DNA of 64,000 bases, from contig NC_091975.1 of the NCBI RefSeq assembly GCF_036711975.1, positions 10,790,501-10,854,500 on the forward strand. Direction: 5' to 3'. Below the pieces are notes generated by a model, which saw only the letters and a program-made list of their open reading frames with translations, was not told where the DNA came from and ran no database searches. Numbering within the stretch: the stretch's first letter is position 1; the number at the start of each line of letters is the position of its first letter. Position numbers and translations under genes: made by a program. Below are positions 1-11,310 of this stretch, piece by piece. Origin of the DNA: Onthophagus taurus. Lineage: Eukaryota > Arthropoda > Insecta > Coleoptera > Scarabaeidae.

Positions 1-1371
1 AATTTGAGGAATTCGTTGTTTTTCAAATTATTGATGGTAACACTGGGGAATCTGAGCATGTTACAACGAAACTTTTAGAACAAAAGTTGTACAAAATTTT
101 ATGGTTAACAATATTGCTCTCTTGCACTTTTGCTCCCAGACACATGGATATTGGGAAAAATACGAAAATATGAAAATTTCACGAATTCGTTTTTTCAAGT
201 TCTTGATGGTAACACTGGGGAATCTGAGCATGTTACAAAGAAACTTTTAGAACAAAAGTTGTACGAAATTTTATGGTTAACAATATTGCTCTCTTGCACT
301 TTTGCTCCCAGATACATGGATATTGAGAAAAATACGAAAATATGAAAATTTGAGGAATTCGTTGTTTTTTCAATTTATTGATGATAACACTGGGGAATCT
401 GAGCATGTTACAAAGATACTTTTAGAACAAAAGTTGTACGAAATTTTATGGTTAACAATATTGCTCTCTTGCACTTTTGCTCCCAGACGCAGGGATATTG
501 AGAAAAATACGAAAATATGAAAATTTCACGAATTCGTTTTTTCAAGTTCTTGATGGTAACACTGGAGAATCTGAGCATGTTACAAAGATACTTTTAGAAC
601 AAAAGTTGTACGAAATTTTATGGTTAACAATATTGCTCTCTTGCACTTTTGCTCCCAGACGCAGGAATATTGAGAAAAATACGAAAATATGAAAATTTCA
701 CGAATTCGTTTTTTCAAGTTCTTGATGGTAACACTGGGGAATCTGAGCATGTTACAAACAAACTTTTACAACAAAAGTTGTACGAAATTTTATGGTTAAC
801 AATATTGCTTTCTTGCACTTTTGCTCCCAGATACATGGATATTGAGAAAAGTACGAAAATATGAAAATTTGAGGAATTCGTTGTTTTTTCAAGTTAACAC
901 TGGGGAATCTGAGCTTGTTACAAAAATACTTTTAGAACAAAAGTTGTACGAAATTTTATGGTTAACAATATTGCTCTCTTGCCCTTTTGCTCCCAGATAC
1001 ATGTATATTGAGAAAAGTACGAAAATATGAAAATTTGAGGAATTCGTTGTTTTTTCAAGTTAACACTGGGGAATCTGAGCATGTTACAAAAATACTTTTA
1101 GAACAAAAGTTGTACGAAATTTTATGGTTAACAATATTGCTCTCTTGCCCTTTTGCTCCCAGATACATGTATATTGAGAAAAGTACGAAAATATGAAAAT
1201 TTGAGGAATTCGTTGTTTTTTCAAGTTAACACTGGTGAATCTGAGCATGTTACAAAGAAACTTTTAGAACAAAAGTTGTACAAAATTTTATGGTTAACAG
1301 TATTGCTCTCTTGCACGTTTGCTTTCAAACGCATGGATATCGAGAAAAATACGAAAATATGAAAATTTGAA
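1..1371. repeat. Satellite A, first block (~172-bp tandem unit)
   Basis: At least seven head-to-tail units of about 172 bp (spacings 172, 175, 172, 172, 166, 166) run from the window edge. Each unit carries the landmarks GAATTCGTT, a CTGAGCATGTTAC stretch, AACAAAAGTTGTAC and TTTTGCTCCCAGA. The 166-bp units lack a few bases after TTTTTTCAAGTTA. Units differ by a few substitutions, so the array is fairly young. Short open frames of ~70 codons recur only because the repeat is stop-poor in one frame. The unit length is not a multiple of three, so no long protein is encoded. The array continues at 2484. Confidence 0.95.
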
Positions 1372-1493
1372 TAATATTAGGATTAAATAAAAAAGTATTT
1401 ACAAAATAATAAAGAAAATTTAATTTTCCTTTATACAACCTAAAAGAAATTCATTAATTATTAACTGAAATAAAAAGAACATTTATATTTATA

Positions 1494-2339
1494 CAGGGTG
1501 ATTTATTAGCTCACCATCAAACTTTGACATATAATAGCTAATCCAATTACAAAAAAAAAATGATAATGAACATATCTCCTATGTCAATTATTTACGTAAT
1601 TATAACACTTTAAAGTTTTCTGCAGCGAATTTATTAATAGTCAGTAAAATCAAACATTCAACAAAAACAAAGTTGTCAAAAATGTACGCTTTAATTTGCC
1701 ATAATATTCAGTTTTTAGTGATTCTTTCAGAAGACTTTGAGAAACAGATAATCCTGCTAGCTATTCGACCGCATGTAGTTAATGTAGAGGACGAAGAAGC
1801 TGTAATAACAGCATTCGAAGGATGGCACACAACATACATGTAAGTCAAAATTGTTCATGGTGCGTATTGAACCGCGAAGTCCTTCATCCGTATCGTAAAC
1901 AGAATGTGCAAGTTCTACAGCCAGGAGATAATCAGCAACGGTTCTCATTTCGTGAATGGTTATTGCAACAACATGTCCAAAATAATGACTTCATTTTAAA
2001 TGTTGTCTGGATAGATGAATCATGTTTTACACGAGATGGTATAAATAATTATCATAATGAACATATCTGGGCATTACAAAATCCGCATGCGGTTGGACCA
2101 AGCAAAATTTCAACAACGTTTCAGCATCAACGTTTGAGGTGGAATATTTAACAACAATTTACTAATATTTATGTATTTTAAAAAAAATTTAGCAGTTAAT
2201 TATGATATAAAAATTAAAACTTTAAAGTGTTATAATTTTGTAAATAATTGAAATAGGACATATGTTCATTAACTTTTTTTTTGTAATTAGATTAGCTATC
2301 ATATGTCAAAGTTTGATGGTGAGCTAATGAATCACCCAG
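1494..2339 (+). mobile_element. Internally deleted Tc1/mariner-type transposon, TA target site
   Basis: The termini are CAGGGTGATTTATTAGC and, reverse-complemented, CTGGGTGATTCATTAGC. Inverted similarity extends about 125 bp inward. TA flanks both ends (1492-1493 and 2340-2341). The homologous sequence near 10620 has a single TA with nothing inserted, which directly shows the empty site. At 846 bp it is shorter than an autonomous element (usually 1.3 kb or more). It contains only a fragment of an IS630/Tc1-type transposase. Confidence 0.9.
1822..2151 (+). pseudogene. DDE (IS630/Tc1-like) transposase fragment
   Basis: The open frame contains FREWLLQQH and then VVWIDESCFTRDGINNYHN followed by HIWALQNPHAV. 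This resembles the region around the second catalytic Asp of Tc1/mariner DDE transposases common in insect genomes (known pattern: a D-E-x-x-F-x-R-D-G motif followed by H-x-W-x-x-x-N-P-H). The N-terminal helix-turn-helix and the third acidic residue are not visible in this frame. The preceding ~140 bp has related codons in other frames. It is a remnant that cannot encode an active enzyme. Confidence 0.75.
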
Positions 2340-2483
2340 TATAAATCTAAACAAATTCGCTTAAACAAGAAAATTAATTTTAAGGAATTTTTGGAACAAC
2401 ACCACTCTTCATCGCATCTTTATAAGGCTGTAAAAACACGCTACAATAAGAAATAACAATATTTTGGTACCAAAATTTTATGA

Positions 2484-4130
2484 TTATTGAGAAAAATATG
2501 AAAATTTGAGGAATTCGTTGTTTTTCAAGTTATTGATGGTAACACTGGGGAATCTGAGCATGTTACAAAGAAACTTTTAGAACAAAAGTTGTACAAAATT
2601 TTATGGTTAACAATATTGCTCTCTTGCACGTTTGCTCTCAAATGCATGGATATCGAGAAAAATATGAAATTTTGATGAATTCGTTGTTGTTTCAAGTATT
2701 TGATTGTAACACAGAAGAATTTGAGCATGTTACAAAGAAACTTTTAGAACAAAAGTTGTACGAAATTTTATGGTTAACAATATTGCTCTCTTGCACGTTT
2801 GCTCCCAGATACATGGATATTGAGAAAAGTACGAAAATATGAAAATTTGAGGAATTCGTTGTTGTTTCAAGATGTTGATGGTAACACTGGGGAATCTGAG
2901 CATGTTACAAAGATACTTTTAGAACAAAAGTTGTACGAAATTTTATGGTTAACAATATTGCTCTCTTGCACTTTTGCTCCCAGACGCATGAATATTGAGA
3001 AAAATACGAATATATAAAAATTTCACGAATTCGTTTTTTCAAGTTCTTGATGGTAACACTGGGGGATCCGAGCATGTTACAAAGAAACTTTTAGAACAAA
3101 AGTTGTACAAAATTTTATGGTTAACAATATTGCTCTTTTGCACTTTTGCTCCCAGATACATGGATATTGAGAAAAGTACGAAAATATGAAAATTTGAGGA
3201 ATTCGTTGTTTTTTAAGTTGTTGATGGTAACACTGGGGAATCTGAGCATGTTACAAAGATACTTTTAGAACAAAAGTTGTACGAAATTTTATGGTTAACA
3301 ATATTGCTCTCTTGCAGGTTTGCTCTCACACGCATGGATATCGAGAAAAATATGAAATTTTGATGAATTCGTTGTTGTTTCAAGTAGTTGATTGTAACAC
3401 AGGAGAATCTGAGCATGTTACAAAGAAACTTTTAGAACAAAAGTTGTACGAAATTGTATGATTAACAATATTGCTGTCTTGCATTTTTGGTCCTAGACGC
3501 ATGGATATTGAGAAAAATACGAAAATATGAAAATTTGAGGAATTCGTTGTTTTTTCAAGTTATTGATGGTAACATTGGGGAATCTGAGCATGTTACAAAG
3601 AAACTTTTCGAACAAAAGTTGTACAAAATTTTATGGTTAACAATATTGCTCTCTTGCACTTTTGCTCCCAGACGCATGGATATTGAGAAAAATACGAAAA
3701 TATGAAAATTTGAGGAATTCGTTGTTTTTCAAGTTATTGATGGTAACACTGGGGAATATAAGCATGTTACAAAGAAACTTTTCGAACAAAAGTTGTACGA
3801 AATTTTATGATTAACAATATTTCTCTCTGGCACTTTTGCTCCCAGACGCATGGATATTGAGAAAAATACGAAAATATAAAAATTTCACGAATTCGTTTTT
3901 TCAAGTTCTTGATGGTAACACTGGGGAATCTCAGCATGTTACAAAAAAACTTTTAGAACAAAAGTTGTACAAAACTTTATGGTTAACAATATTGCTCTCT
4001 TGCACTTTTGCTCACAGACGCATAGATATTGAGAAAAATACGAAAATATGAAAGTTTGAGGAATTCGTTGTTTTTTCAATAGTGAAACTGAGCATGTTAC
4101 AAAATTGCTTTTAGAATAAAAGTTGTTCTT
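2484..4130. repeat. Satellite A, second block
   Basis: The ~172-bp unit of the first block resumes after the gene fragment and runs for about nine and a half copies. The last one (4060-4130) is truncated and degenerate. Some units have shared private changes (GATGAATTCGTTGTTGTTTCAA at 2672 and 3361), which suggests block duplications inside the array. Confidence 0.93.
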
Positions 4131-4226
4131 TTTGTTTAGTTTGATATCAAACTAAATCAAATTGAAAACGTCTCCTCCTTCTCCATAACCCCACTTACAC
4201 TATCTTTTAATTCTCAATATTTTAGA

Positions 4227-5063
4227 CTGATTGTTCTCAAGCATCAAGTGAAGGAAGAGATGGCGAACTCCACTTCGTCGTTTTACCATCAATTCGCCAA
4301 AGAAAATTGGTTCCAACCCCAGCCGCAGTTTATCGTTCAGGATTTTTAGCCGGTTATGACCCCCAATTAGACGCAACAGCAGCAGCAATCGGAGGTCCCG
4401 ACCCAACAATTAGTACAATCTTCGTAATCCCCGGTCAACAAGGAATAGCAGCCCCAGGCGATGGTCTTTTACGCTTAGAAAAGCAACTCTCAGAAATGGG
4501 AGGGAGGAGTTTAAAGGAATTTAATTCCACGACCTGGATTAGAACTACAAATCCCTAGGTTTATGCATAAAAGTATTATTAATTCAACGGTGGCGTTTCA
4601 AAGAATGGGGTTAAAAGATTTGTTTAGTTTTGATAAAGCCGACTTAAGGGGGTTGAATGGGCAAGCTCACGAGTTACATCTTTCTGATGTTTTGCAATTG
4701 AATACGTTTGCGACTTGAGGGGAAAATTTGATTGGGGATGATCATCACACTGAGATTTATCCCGCAACTTCGCGTCGGCCTTCGAGGAGATCGAGAAAAC
4801 TCGGGTATTATTTATCCGAATCTGTGTTTACGATGGAAGAGAAAAGTTTTGGTGATGAACCACGCGATTATCAAAGATCTTTTGACGACCCCCTACACGA
4901 TCCTGATTTGTTAACTTTACCTTTACCTTTAAGACCACGACAAGCTCGTCTCCCGGACGCCCCAAGACTGAGATTTGATCGACCATTTTTGTTCTTCGTC
5001 CGACACAACCCGACGGGGATTATTCTTCATATGGGAAGATTCAATCCGAGACTGTTACCTTAA
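4227..5063 (+). pseudogene. Serpin C-terminal exon, broken
   Basis: An acceptor-like TATTTTAG precedes 4227. The frame then reads through VLPSIRQRK, AAVYRSGFLAGYDPQ and TISTIFVIPGQQG, ending in LLRLEKQLSEMGG. The frame shifts by one base near 4515-4530 and continues with GLELQIPRFMHKS, AFQRMGLKDLF, an in-frame TGA near 4716, then GENLIGDDHHTEIYPA. It ends with FDRPFLFFVRHNPTGIILHMGRFNPRLLP, whose PFLFFVRHNPTG and GRFNP segments are the conserved serpin C-terminus. Between the hinge and this C-terminus lie ~80 residues rich in Arg/Pro, much longer than a normal reactive-centre loop. Earlier exons are absent; upstream is satellite. One frameshift and one stop make it a pseudogene unless they are assembly errors. 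Confidence 0.8.
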
Positions 5064-5773
5064 GACATGATTTATTTAGCGAATAAGAATTAGAAAATAG
5101 ATTTGTATATAAACATTTTTTTTTTGTTAAGAATTAGTTTAGAAGTGCCATTTTCGCACTGAAATGAGGAAGTGATTGAATTGAAATTGTTAACAAATTA
5201 TGAGTATTTTTTTTGTGTAACATTTAAATCTTTTAATTTATTTAATTAATTTCGCTTTATTAATACTCGTTTATAAATTAAATTAATTTTAATATAATAA
5301 ATCAATTTATTATTGCGTTTTATTCCTTGAAGTTATGCAACACACGTTACATAAAATAAAATAATCCTTTGAGGTATGCAACTAATTAAACACCCCCATT
5401 CTGTGTGAGAAGATAATTTTTGGCAGTTAGACTGCTTTATTATCCTAAAAACAAAAAGCTCATTAAATTGAGTTCATGAAACTGCAATTCTTCCCCTATT
5501 TAATCGTCTCTCTATCTCCGCTAGTTTTCGAGACAACCTGTATAATCAAAGGATTCAGGGTTTATAGCCCGCGAGATGAGGATCACCCAAATACTTAATT
5601 AATTAATAACAAACATAAAGCTGTGTATGTGTATTATAATTTCTTGTTTTTATTATAAATTTAAGTAAATAAATAAGAATTAATATTTTTACAATTTATC
5701 ACTAACCTTAGTCCATTGGAAAAGAGATGGCGCCACATCGCTTTATGTCAAATTAGTTTTTAACCTAAAAATG
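5064..5773. other. Intergenic, no gene seen
   Basis: AT-rich sequence downstream of the serpin remnant. AATAAA-like signals occur near 5300. I see no coding frame or clear repeat. Confidence 0.6.
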
Positions 5774-5783
5774 GCTTAATCTC

Positions 5784-6461
5784 ATATATATACTATCTCC
5801 TATATCGCTGACTCCCTATCTAAGCAATGAGTGGCGAGCGTTTCCATCAAAAGCAGACGGAATGATATATGTTTTGTCTTTGTCGTGCCCCCATATCGCG
5901 AAGGCGCTTGCGCGAATCGTAAATTTTTAAGAGTTTGAAGTGTTTCGCGCGTATTTTATGCAGCTTTGAAATGCAATTATTGTAGATAGTTGACTTTAAT
6001 TATAAATTATCGTAGATGCATCAAATAAATTAGAATATATGTACTTTTGTGTGAAATTGACGTTGAATATTGCTTTAAATATCAACTTTATGTAGGTTGT
6101 TCATTAAACATTATATTCTTTACTTTTGTTTAGGCAACCCAAATAACAAACCAAATTTTATGTAACCATGACAATTTTGTCGATTTCAAATGTTATAAAT
6201 AAAACAAGAAGCCATTATTGTATTAGACTTTAGGTTATGTTTATGTCAAACATTTATTTGGTGTTTTATAAACATCAAGGTCATCAGCTGCTATTAATTT
6301 TTAATTCACCGTCCAATAAGATAAAAGCGTACTCACCACGTGTTCACGCATGTCTCTTGTGTAGACGGGGGCACGACAGAGACAGATATATATATATCTG
6401 CACTCTAGTGTTTACACTCTTTTGCTGCCTTAGTCAGCGATATAGGAGATAGTATATATAT
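5784..6461. mobile_element. MITE with 30-bp terminal inverted repeats and 10-bp target duplication
   Basis: The first 30 bases (ATATATATACTATCTCCTAT...) are perfectly inverted at the other end. Weaker inverted similarity continues inside (TGTCGTGCCCCC on the left against GGGGGCACGACAG on the right). The direct repeat GCTTAATCTC flanks the element exactly (5774-5783 and 6462-6471). A 9-11-bp duplication is typical of Mutator-like elements. The internal frame of 71 codons has no recognisable content, so the element is non-autonomous. Confidence 0.85.
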
Positions 6462-6511
6462 GCTTAATCTCAACAATCATAATAATAATCCTAATTAAAT
6501 CAATAAAAAGC

Positions 6512-6849
6512 GAAAATTGGGATATTTATTGGCGTAATTATAAAGGAAAAGTCCCAGAAAATGCGCCGAAGCGAACTCCGTTTACATTGGACAAGTTATT
6601 TAAGAAGGATTTTTATTCCCCGGATCAATTTACGCAAAAACCAAGAAATTCGTCTCGGAATATTACGGAAAATTCGAAGTAACTAAAGATATAAAAATCC
6701 TTTGTTCTGGAAACTTAGATAAAGTGAAATGGAAACAGATTCATTTCGATAATCTTGAAAACCTCCTAAATACAACCATCGAAGGAAATGATTTTAATTG
6801 GTATATTGGCAAAGCGTTCCATGAGAATCAATGGAGGGTTAATTTCTGA
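6512..6849 (+). pseudogene. DM9/DUF3421-like exon remnant
   Basis: One frame reads WDIYWRNYKGKVPENAP. After a frame change near 6645 another reads VSEYYGKFEVTKDIKILCSG, then VKWKQIHFDNLENLL and DFNWYIGKAFHENQWRV before TGA. The pattern of YWRxYxGxxP, then KxIKILCxxD/N, KxxW and YIGKA/RxxxxxxxxG is what I associate with insect DM9-repeat secreted proteins. No start codon is evident, and the MITE at 5784-6461 ends just upstream. Assignment is from memory of the family pattern, so it is tentative. Confidence 0.45.
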
Positions 6850-7082
6850 GTCGAATTTGAAATAAAATTGAGTAAGAAATGGGGAATATGATTAAAGGTT
6901 AACAAGTTTATTGAAATGATTTGAAATAACCTTGATGTCCTTGGGTGAATAATTTAATCCATTTAATTTGTTATGGTAAGTTAATTATACATACAAATAT
7001 TTATTACTAATTTTTAAATTTAAAAATTTTTTAAATTGAAACTTTAAATTCAGTGATTTTTAATTTTAAATTAAATTTAAGT

Positions 7083-8790
7083 TGGTTGCATTGACAAATG
7101 AAGTTCAAAGTTGATTTGGTTTTAATTTCCGTTATGAATTAAAGTTTTAATAATGTATGATTTATTCGGTACATAAACATTAATTTATTATATTTAAAAA
7201 AAAGTAAGAAAAACCCAAAAATAAAGTTTTTTTGTAATTTTTACATATTTGTAAGTTGGGTTGCATACACAATTCTTTTAAATTTTCAATACAAACAAAA
7301 AACATAACCTTAAAAATTTGACTTGAACAATTTTTTTTAATATTAAACTTTTTCTTTATTATTAAAATAGTTTAAAGTGTTAGTGTTAACACTATTTAAG
7401 AGATAACATGTATATCAAAGTAAAAATGTGATTTCTTTTAGGGAAACTGTATGAAGGATGAACAATTAGTCATCACTAATTGTGAGGTTATCTAGAAAGA
7501 GCCAAAAGTTATTGGTAGAGGAAAAGCAACAAGAAATGTGGTGAAGAGGAGCTTGCTCTAGAAACGTTGAAACTGGGCATATTGAGTTCTAAATAGTGCC
7601 AAAAATTGTCTTGGAAATTATTTAATGTAAGTTGATTTCGTTTTAATTTCCGTTATGAATTAAAGTTTTAATAATGTATGATTTATTCGGTACATATAAA
7701 ATAATTTATTATATTTAAGAAAAGTAAGAAAAACCCAAAAATAAGTTTTTTTGTAATTTTTAAATATGTGTAACTTGGGTTGCATACACAATTCTTTTAA
7801 ATTTTCAATACAAACATAAAACATAACCTTAAAAATTTGACTTAATAGTTTAAAGTTGTTTTCATTATTAAAATCGTTTAACATGTAATAATGTTAATAT
7901 TAATAACATTATTTAAGAGATAACACATATTTCATAGTAAAAATATGATTTCTTCTAGTGAAACTGTAGGAAAGATCTACAATTATCTAGATTCATCATT
8001 AATTATGAGAAAAGTAACAAGAAACATGGTGAAAAGGAACTCGCTCTAGAAACGTTGAAGCTGTGCATTGAATTCTAAATAATACCCAAAAACTATCTCG
8101 GAAACTACTTAACGTAAGTATTTTTTATGTAAAGTATACAATTTATTTAAATTTTAACTAATTCTAATACAAATTAAAATTAATGTAGTGTTAATTATGT
8201 AGTGTATAGACAACAAGAAAATACAATCAAATAAGTTTAGTTGGTTTCATTAAAAATGATTGATTTTAATTTCCATTATGAACTTAACCTGTAAAATTTA
8301 AATTATTAATAATATATGATTTATTCGGTACATAAAAATTAATTTGTTATATTAAAAAACCGTAAGAAAAACCCAAAATTAAAGTTTTTTGTAATTTTTA
8401 AATATTTGTAATTTGGGTTGCATACACAATAGTTTTAAATTTTCATACAAACAAAAAACATAACCTTAAAAATTTGACTTAATTGTTTAAAGTTGCCTTC
8501 ATTATTAAAATGTTAGTTTTAATACTATTTAAGAGATAACACGTATTTCTTAATAAAAATTTAATTTCTTCTAGGGAAACAGTACACAGGATGGACAATT
8601 ATTTAGATTCAGCACTAATTGTGAGGTTATCTAGGAGGAGCCAAAGCCAAAGGATTTTAATAGAGGAAAAGTAATAAGAAACGTCATGAAGAGGAGCTAG
8701 CTCTAGAAACGTTGAAGCTGTACATATTGAATTCTAAATAATACCCAAAAACTATCCAGGAAACTACTTAATGTAGTTAGTAATATAAAT
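7083..8790. repeat. Three tandem copies of a ~500-600-bp segment
   Basis: Copies begin near 7105, 7630 and 8250. All share TGATTTATTCGGTACAT, GTAAGAAAAACCCAAAA, GGGTTGCATACACAAT and ACATAACCTTAAAAATTTGAC. Each is followed by an exon-like tract after TTCTTxTAG (7441, 7961, 8573) in which codons for EELALETLKL-like peptides recur (near 7545, 8037, 8694). The tracts contain frameshifts and stops in every copy. They look like duplicated, decayed exons of an unidentified gene or element. Confidence 0.8.
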
Positions 8791-9074
8791 ACTATTTTTA
8801 TTGATAAGGCCCCAATAGCTTTAGTCAGTTAATAAGATAATTCTTCATGAATATATCGTCATTTCCTCTAAAGAAATGGGTTACTTTTCGTTTTTGTGTC
8901 CAAATTTATGCATGCATATCATTATATAAAAATAAACTTGTAATTATTATATTTTGACTATAAAAATAAATAAAAAAAGAAAATACAAGTTTGTTGGTGT
9001 TTTAATATAAAATAATTAAAATTTTTGAATCGTCCTGTACACGTTTTCATTCAGTAAAGTTTCAATCCAACAAA

Positions 9075-10425
9075 TTTAAGATATAGCGCCATCTATCTTT
9101 CAATTCCCGAACTATATTTTGAAATTTAATTGGTTCGAAACTCCGCTAAGGAAAATATTATACCGGGTGATCCTAATAAAAATTGTAGTTCGGATAGAAA
9201 TTTTCTCGAAATTAATTTATTTTTGAATCACCCGGTATAATTTTTCCTTAGCCGAGTTTCGAACCATCAGTAATTTAAATAAAATCGCCATCTATCGTTC
9301 AATTACCGAACAAATCGGAATTATTTTGAAATTGAGGTTGGTTCGAAACTCGGCTAAGGAAAAAACTATACCGGGTGATTCAAATAAAAATTGAAATTAA
9401 AATAAAATGTTCGTAAAATTAAATGTTTTTTTGAATCACCCGGTATAATTTTTTCCTTAGCCGAGTTTCGAACCATCAGTAATTTAAATAAAATCGCCAT
9501 CTATCGTTCAATTACCGAACAAATCGGAATTATTTTGAAATTGAGGTTGGTTCGAAACTCGGCTAAGGAAAAAATTATACCGGGTGATTCAAATAAAAAT
9601 TGTATTTGAAATAAAATGTTCGCAAAATGAAATATTTTTTTGAATCACCCGGTATAAGTTTTCCTTAGCCGAGTTTTGAACCATCAGTAATTTAAATAAA
9701 ATCGCCATCTATCGTTTAATTACCGAACTAATCGGAATTATTTTAAAATTGAGGTTGGTTCGAAACTCGGCTAAGGAAAAAACTATACCGGGTGATTCAA
9801 ATAAAAATTGAAATTAAAATAAAATGTTCGTAAAATTAAATGTTTTTTTGAATCACCCGGTATAATTTTTTCCTTAGCCGAGTTTCGAACCGTCAGTAAT
9901 TTAAATAATATCGCCATCTATCGTTTAATTACCGAACTAATCGGAATTATTTTGAAATTGAGGTTGGTTCGAAACTCGGCTAAGGAAAAAACTATACCGG
10001 GTGATTCAAATAAAAATTGAAATTAAAATAAAATGTTCGTAAAATTAAATGTTTTTTTGAATCACCCGGTATAATTTTTTCCTTAGCCGAGTTTCGAACC
10101 GTCAGTAATTTAAATGATATCGCCATCTATCGTTCAATTACCGAACTAATCGGAATTATTTTGAAATTGAGGTTGGTTCGAAACTCGGCTAGGGAAAAAA
10201 ATATACCGGGTGATTCAAATAAAAATTGTATTTGAAATAAAATGTTCGCAAAATGAAATATTTTTTTGAATCACCCGGTATAATTTTTCCTTAGCCGAGT
10301 TTTGAACCATCAGTAATTTAAATAATATCGCCATCTATCGTTCAATTACCGAACTAATCGGAATTATTTTGAAATTGAGGTTGGTTCGAAACTCGGCTAA
10401 GGAAAAAATTATACCGGGTGATTCA
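9075..10425. repeat. Palindromic satellite, ~209-bp unit
   Basis: Six to seven units, with TTCGAAACTC at ~9132, 9340, 9550, 9758, 9967, 10176 and 10385. Each unit contains a ~45-bp inverted repeat whose arms run from GGTTCGAAACTCGGCTAAGG to ATACCGGGTGATTCAAA, around a ~45-bp loop. A unique ~95-bp spacer with CGCCATCTATCG follows. The palindrome looks like a small foldback element or MITE that was amplified together with its flank. It lies just beyond the 3' end of the TOPAZ1-like gene. Confidence 0.93.
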
Positions 10426-10663
10426 ACTAATGTTTAATGAAACTTTGCAACCTAATACAGGTTATTAAACAGGATGCTTATCATGTTAGGATTAAATCAA
10501 CATTAGGATTAAATAAGAAAAATTTACAAAATAATAAAGAAAATTTAATAAAAAGTGTTTCCTTTATACAACCTAAAAGAAATTCATTAATTATTAACTG
10601 AAATAAAAAGAACATTTATATTTATATAAATCTAAACAAATTCACTTAAACAAAAAAATAGAT

Positions 10664-11310
10664 TTAAGGAATTTTTGGAACAACACCACTCTTCATCGCA
10701 TCTTTATAAGGCTGTAAAAACGCGCTACAATAAGGAATAACAATATATTGATTTTGAACATCTAAAGTTTCTTTCGCCGGGAAATTTGGGATGTTTTCCA
10801 ACACCATTAACACCCTATTAATCATATCAGAAGTGGTTAAAGCGTTGCTTTTCAGTATGATATGAAGCCGAGTGTACTCGTCCCCATCCAAAGGTTCCGT
10901 CACGTTTATCACGATGTTGGATATCGGGAAAAGCGAGCTACAAATTTGCAGAAATTGGTGATGCACCAATAAAGAGATTTCTTCTTTGAGGAGATTCGAA
11001 GGGATCGATATTGAATTGTCTCTACCCTAAATTACAAAAAGATTAGTAAAAATTAAAAAAATTATGAATACATTTTTTACTTTATGATCGGGATAAACCC
11101 CCATTTCGATACAGAGGTTAAATAATTTTAATATGGTCTTTGTGGGAACATCCGGGCGGGTGCTTATTAACAATGAGCGTAAAACGCTTGGTTTTAAGTA
11201 TTGGTACCATCCGTTTAAAATTACGTCGAACATGCTATTTACTTCATCTTTGACCATCGTGTAGTTATGCAAGAATTGGGTTAATAAGATGTTGAGGTAC
11301 ATTTTTAAAT
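10664..11310 (-). CDS. TOPAZ1-like gene, last two exons (C-terminus)
   Basis: Exon 11081-11310 begins after TTTTATAG (phase 1 entry, completing GAT) and ends at GTAAAA, phase 0. Exon 10664-11026 begins after AATTTAG and ends at TAA. The encoded part has helices such as MYLNILLTQFLHNY and VLRSLLISTRPDVPTKTILK, then GRDNSISIPSNLLKEE and the terminal PYCSAFLQPYKDAMKSGVV. It is joined to the exon at 22394 across an intron of 11.08 kb that is almost entirely satellite. The final ~85 coding bases are duplicated at 2380-2467. Confidence 0.85.

Larger units (their letters stand above)
1372..2467 (-). pseudogene. Duplicated 3' end of the TOPAZ1-like gene, interrupted by a transposon
   Basis: The sequence outside the inserted element (1372-1493 and 2340-2467) matches 10496-10750 closely. 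It holds the last ~85 coding bases of the TOPAZ1-like gene (minus strand, ending with the codons for VVPKIP and stop) plus the downstream flank. It lies between two blocks of satellite A, so a small piece of the gene 3' end was copied into the satellite. There is no promoter or upstream exon, so it is a non-functional fragment. It gives the pre-insertion state of the mariner-type element at 1494-2339. Confidence 0.85.

Noticed and set aside
1-4130. Series of ~70-codon ORFs in the ~172-bp repeat
   Set aside because: They are copies of one stop-poor frame in a satellite whose period is not a multiple of three; no start context, splice sites or similarity.
6237-6452. 71-codon ORF inside the MITE
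   Set aside because: It runs into the terminal inverted repeat and matches no transposase pattern.
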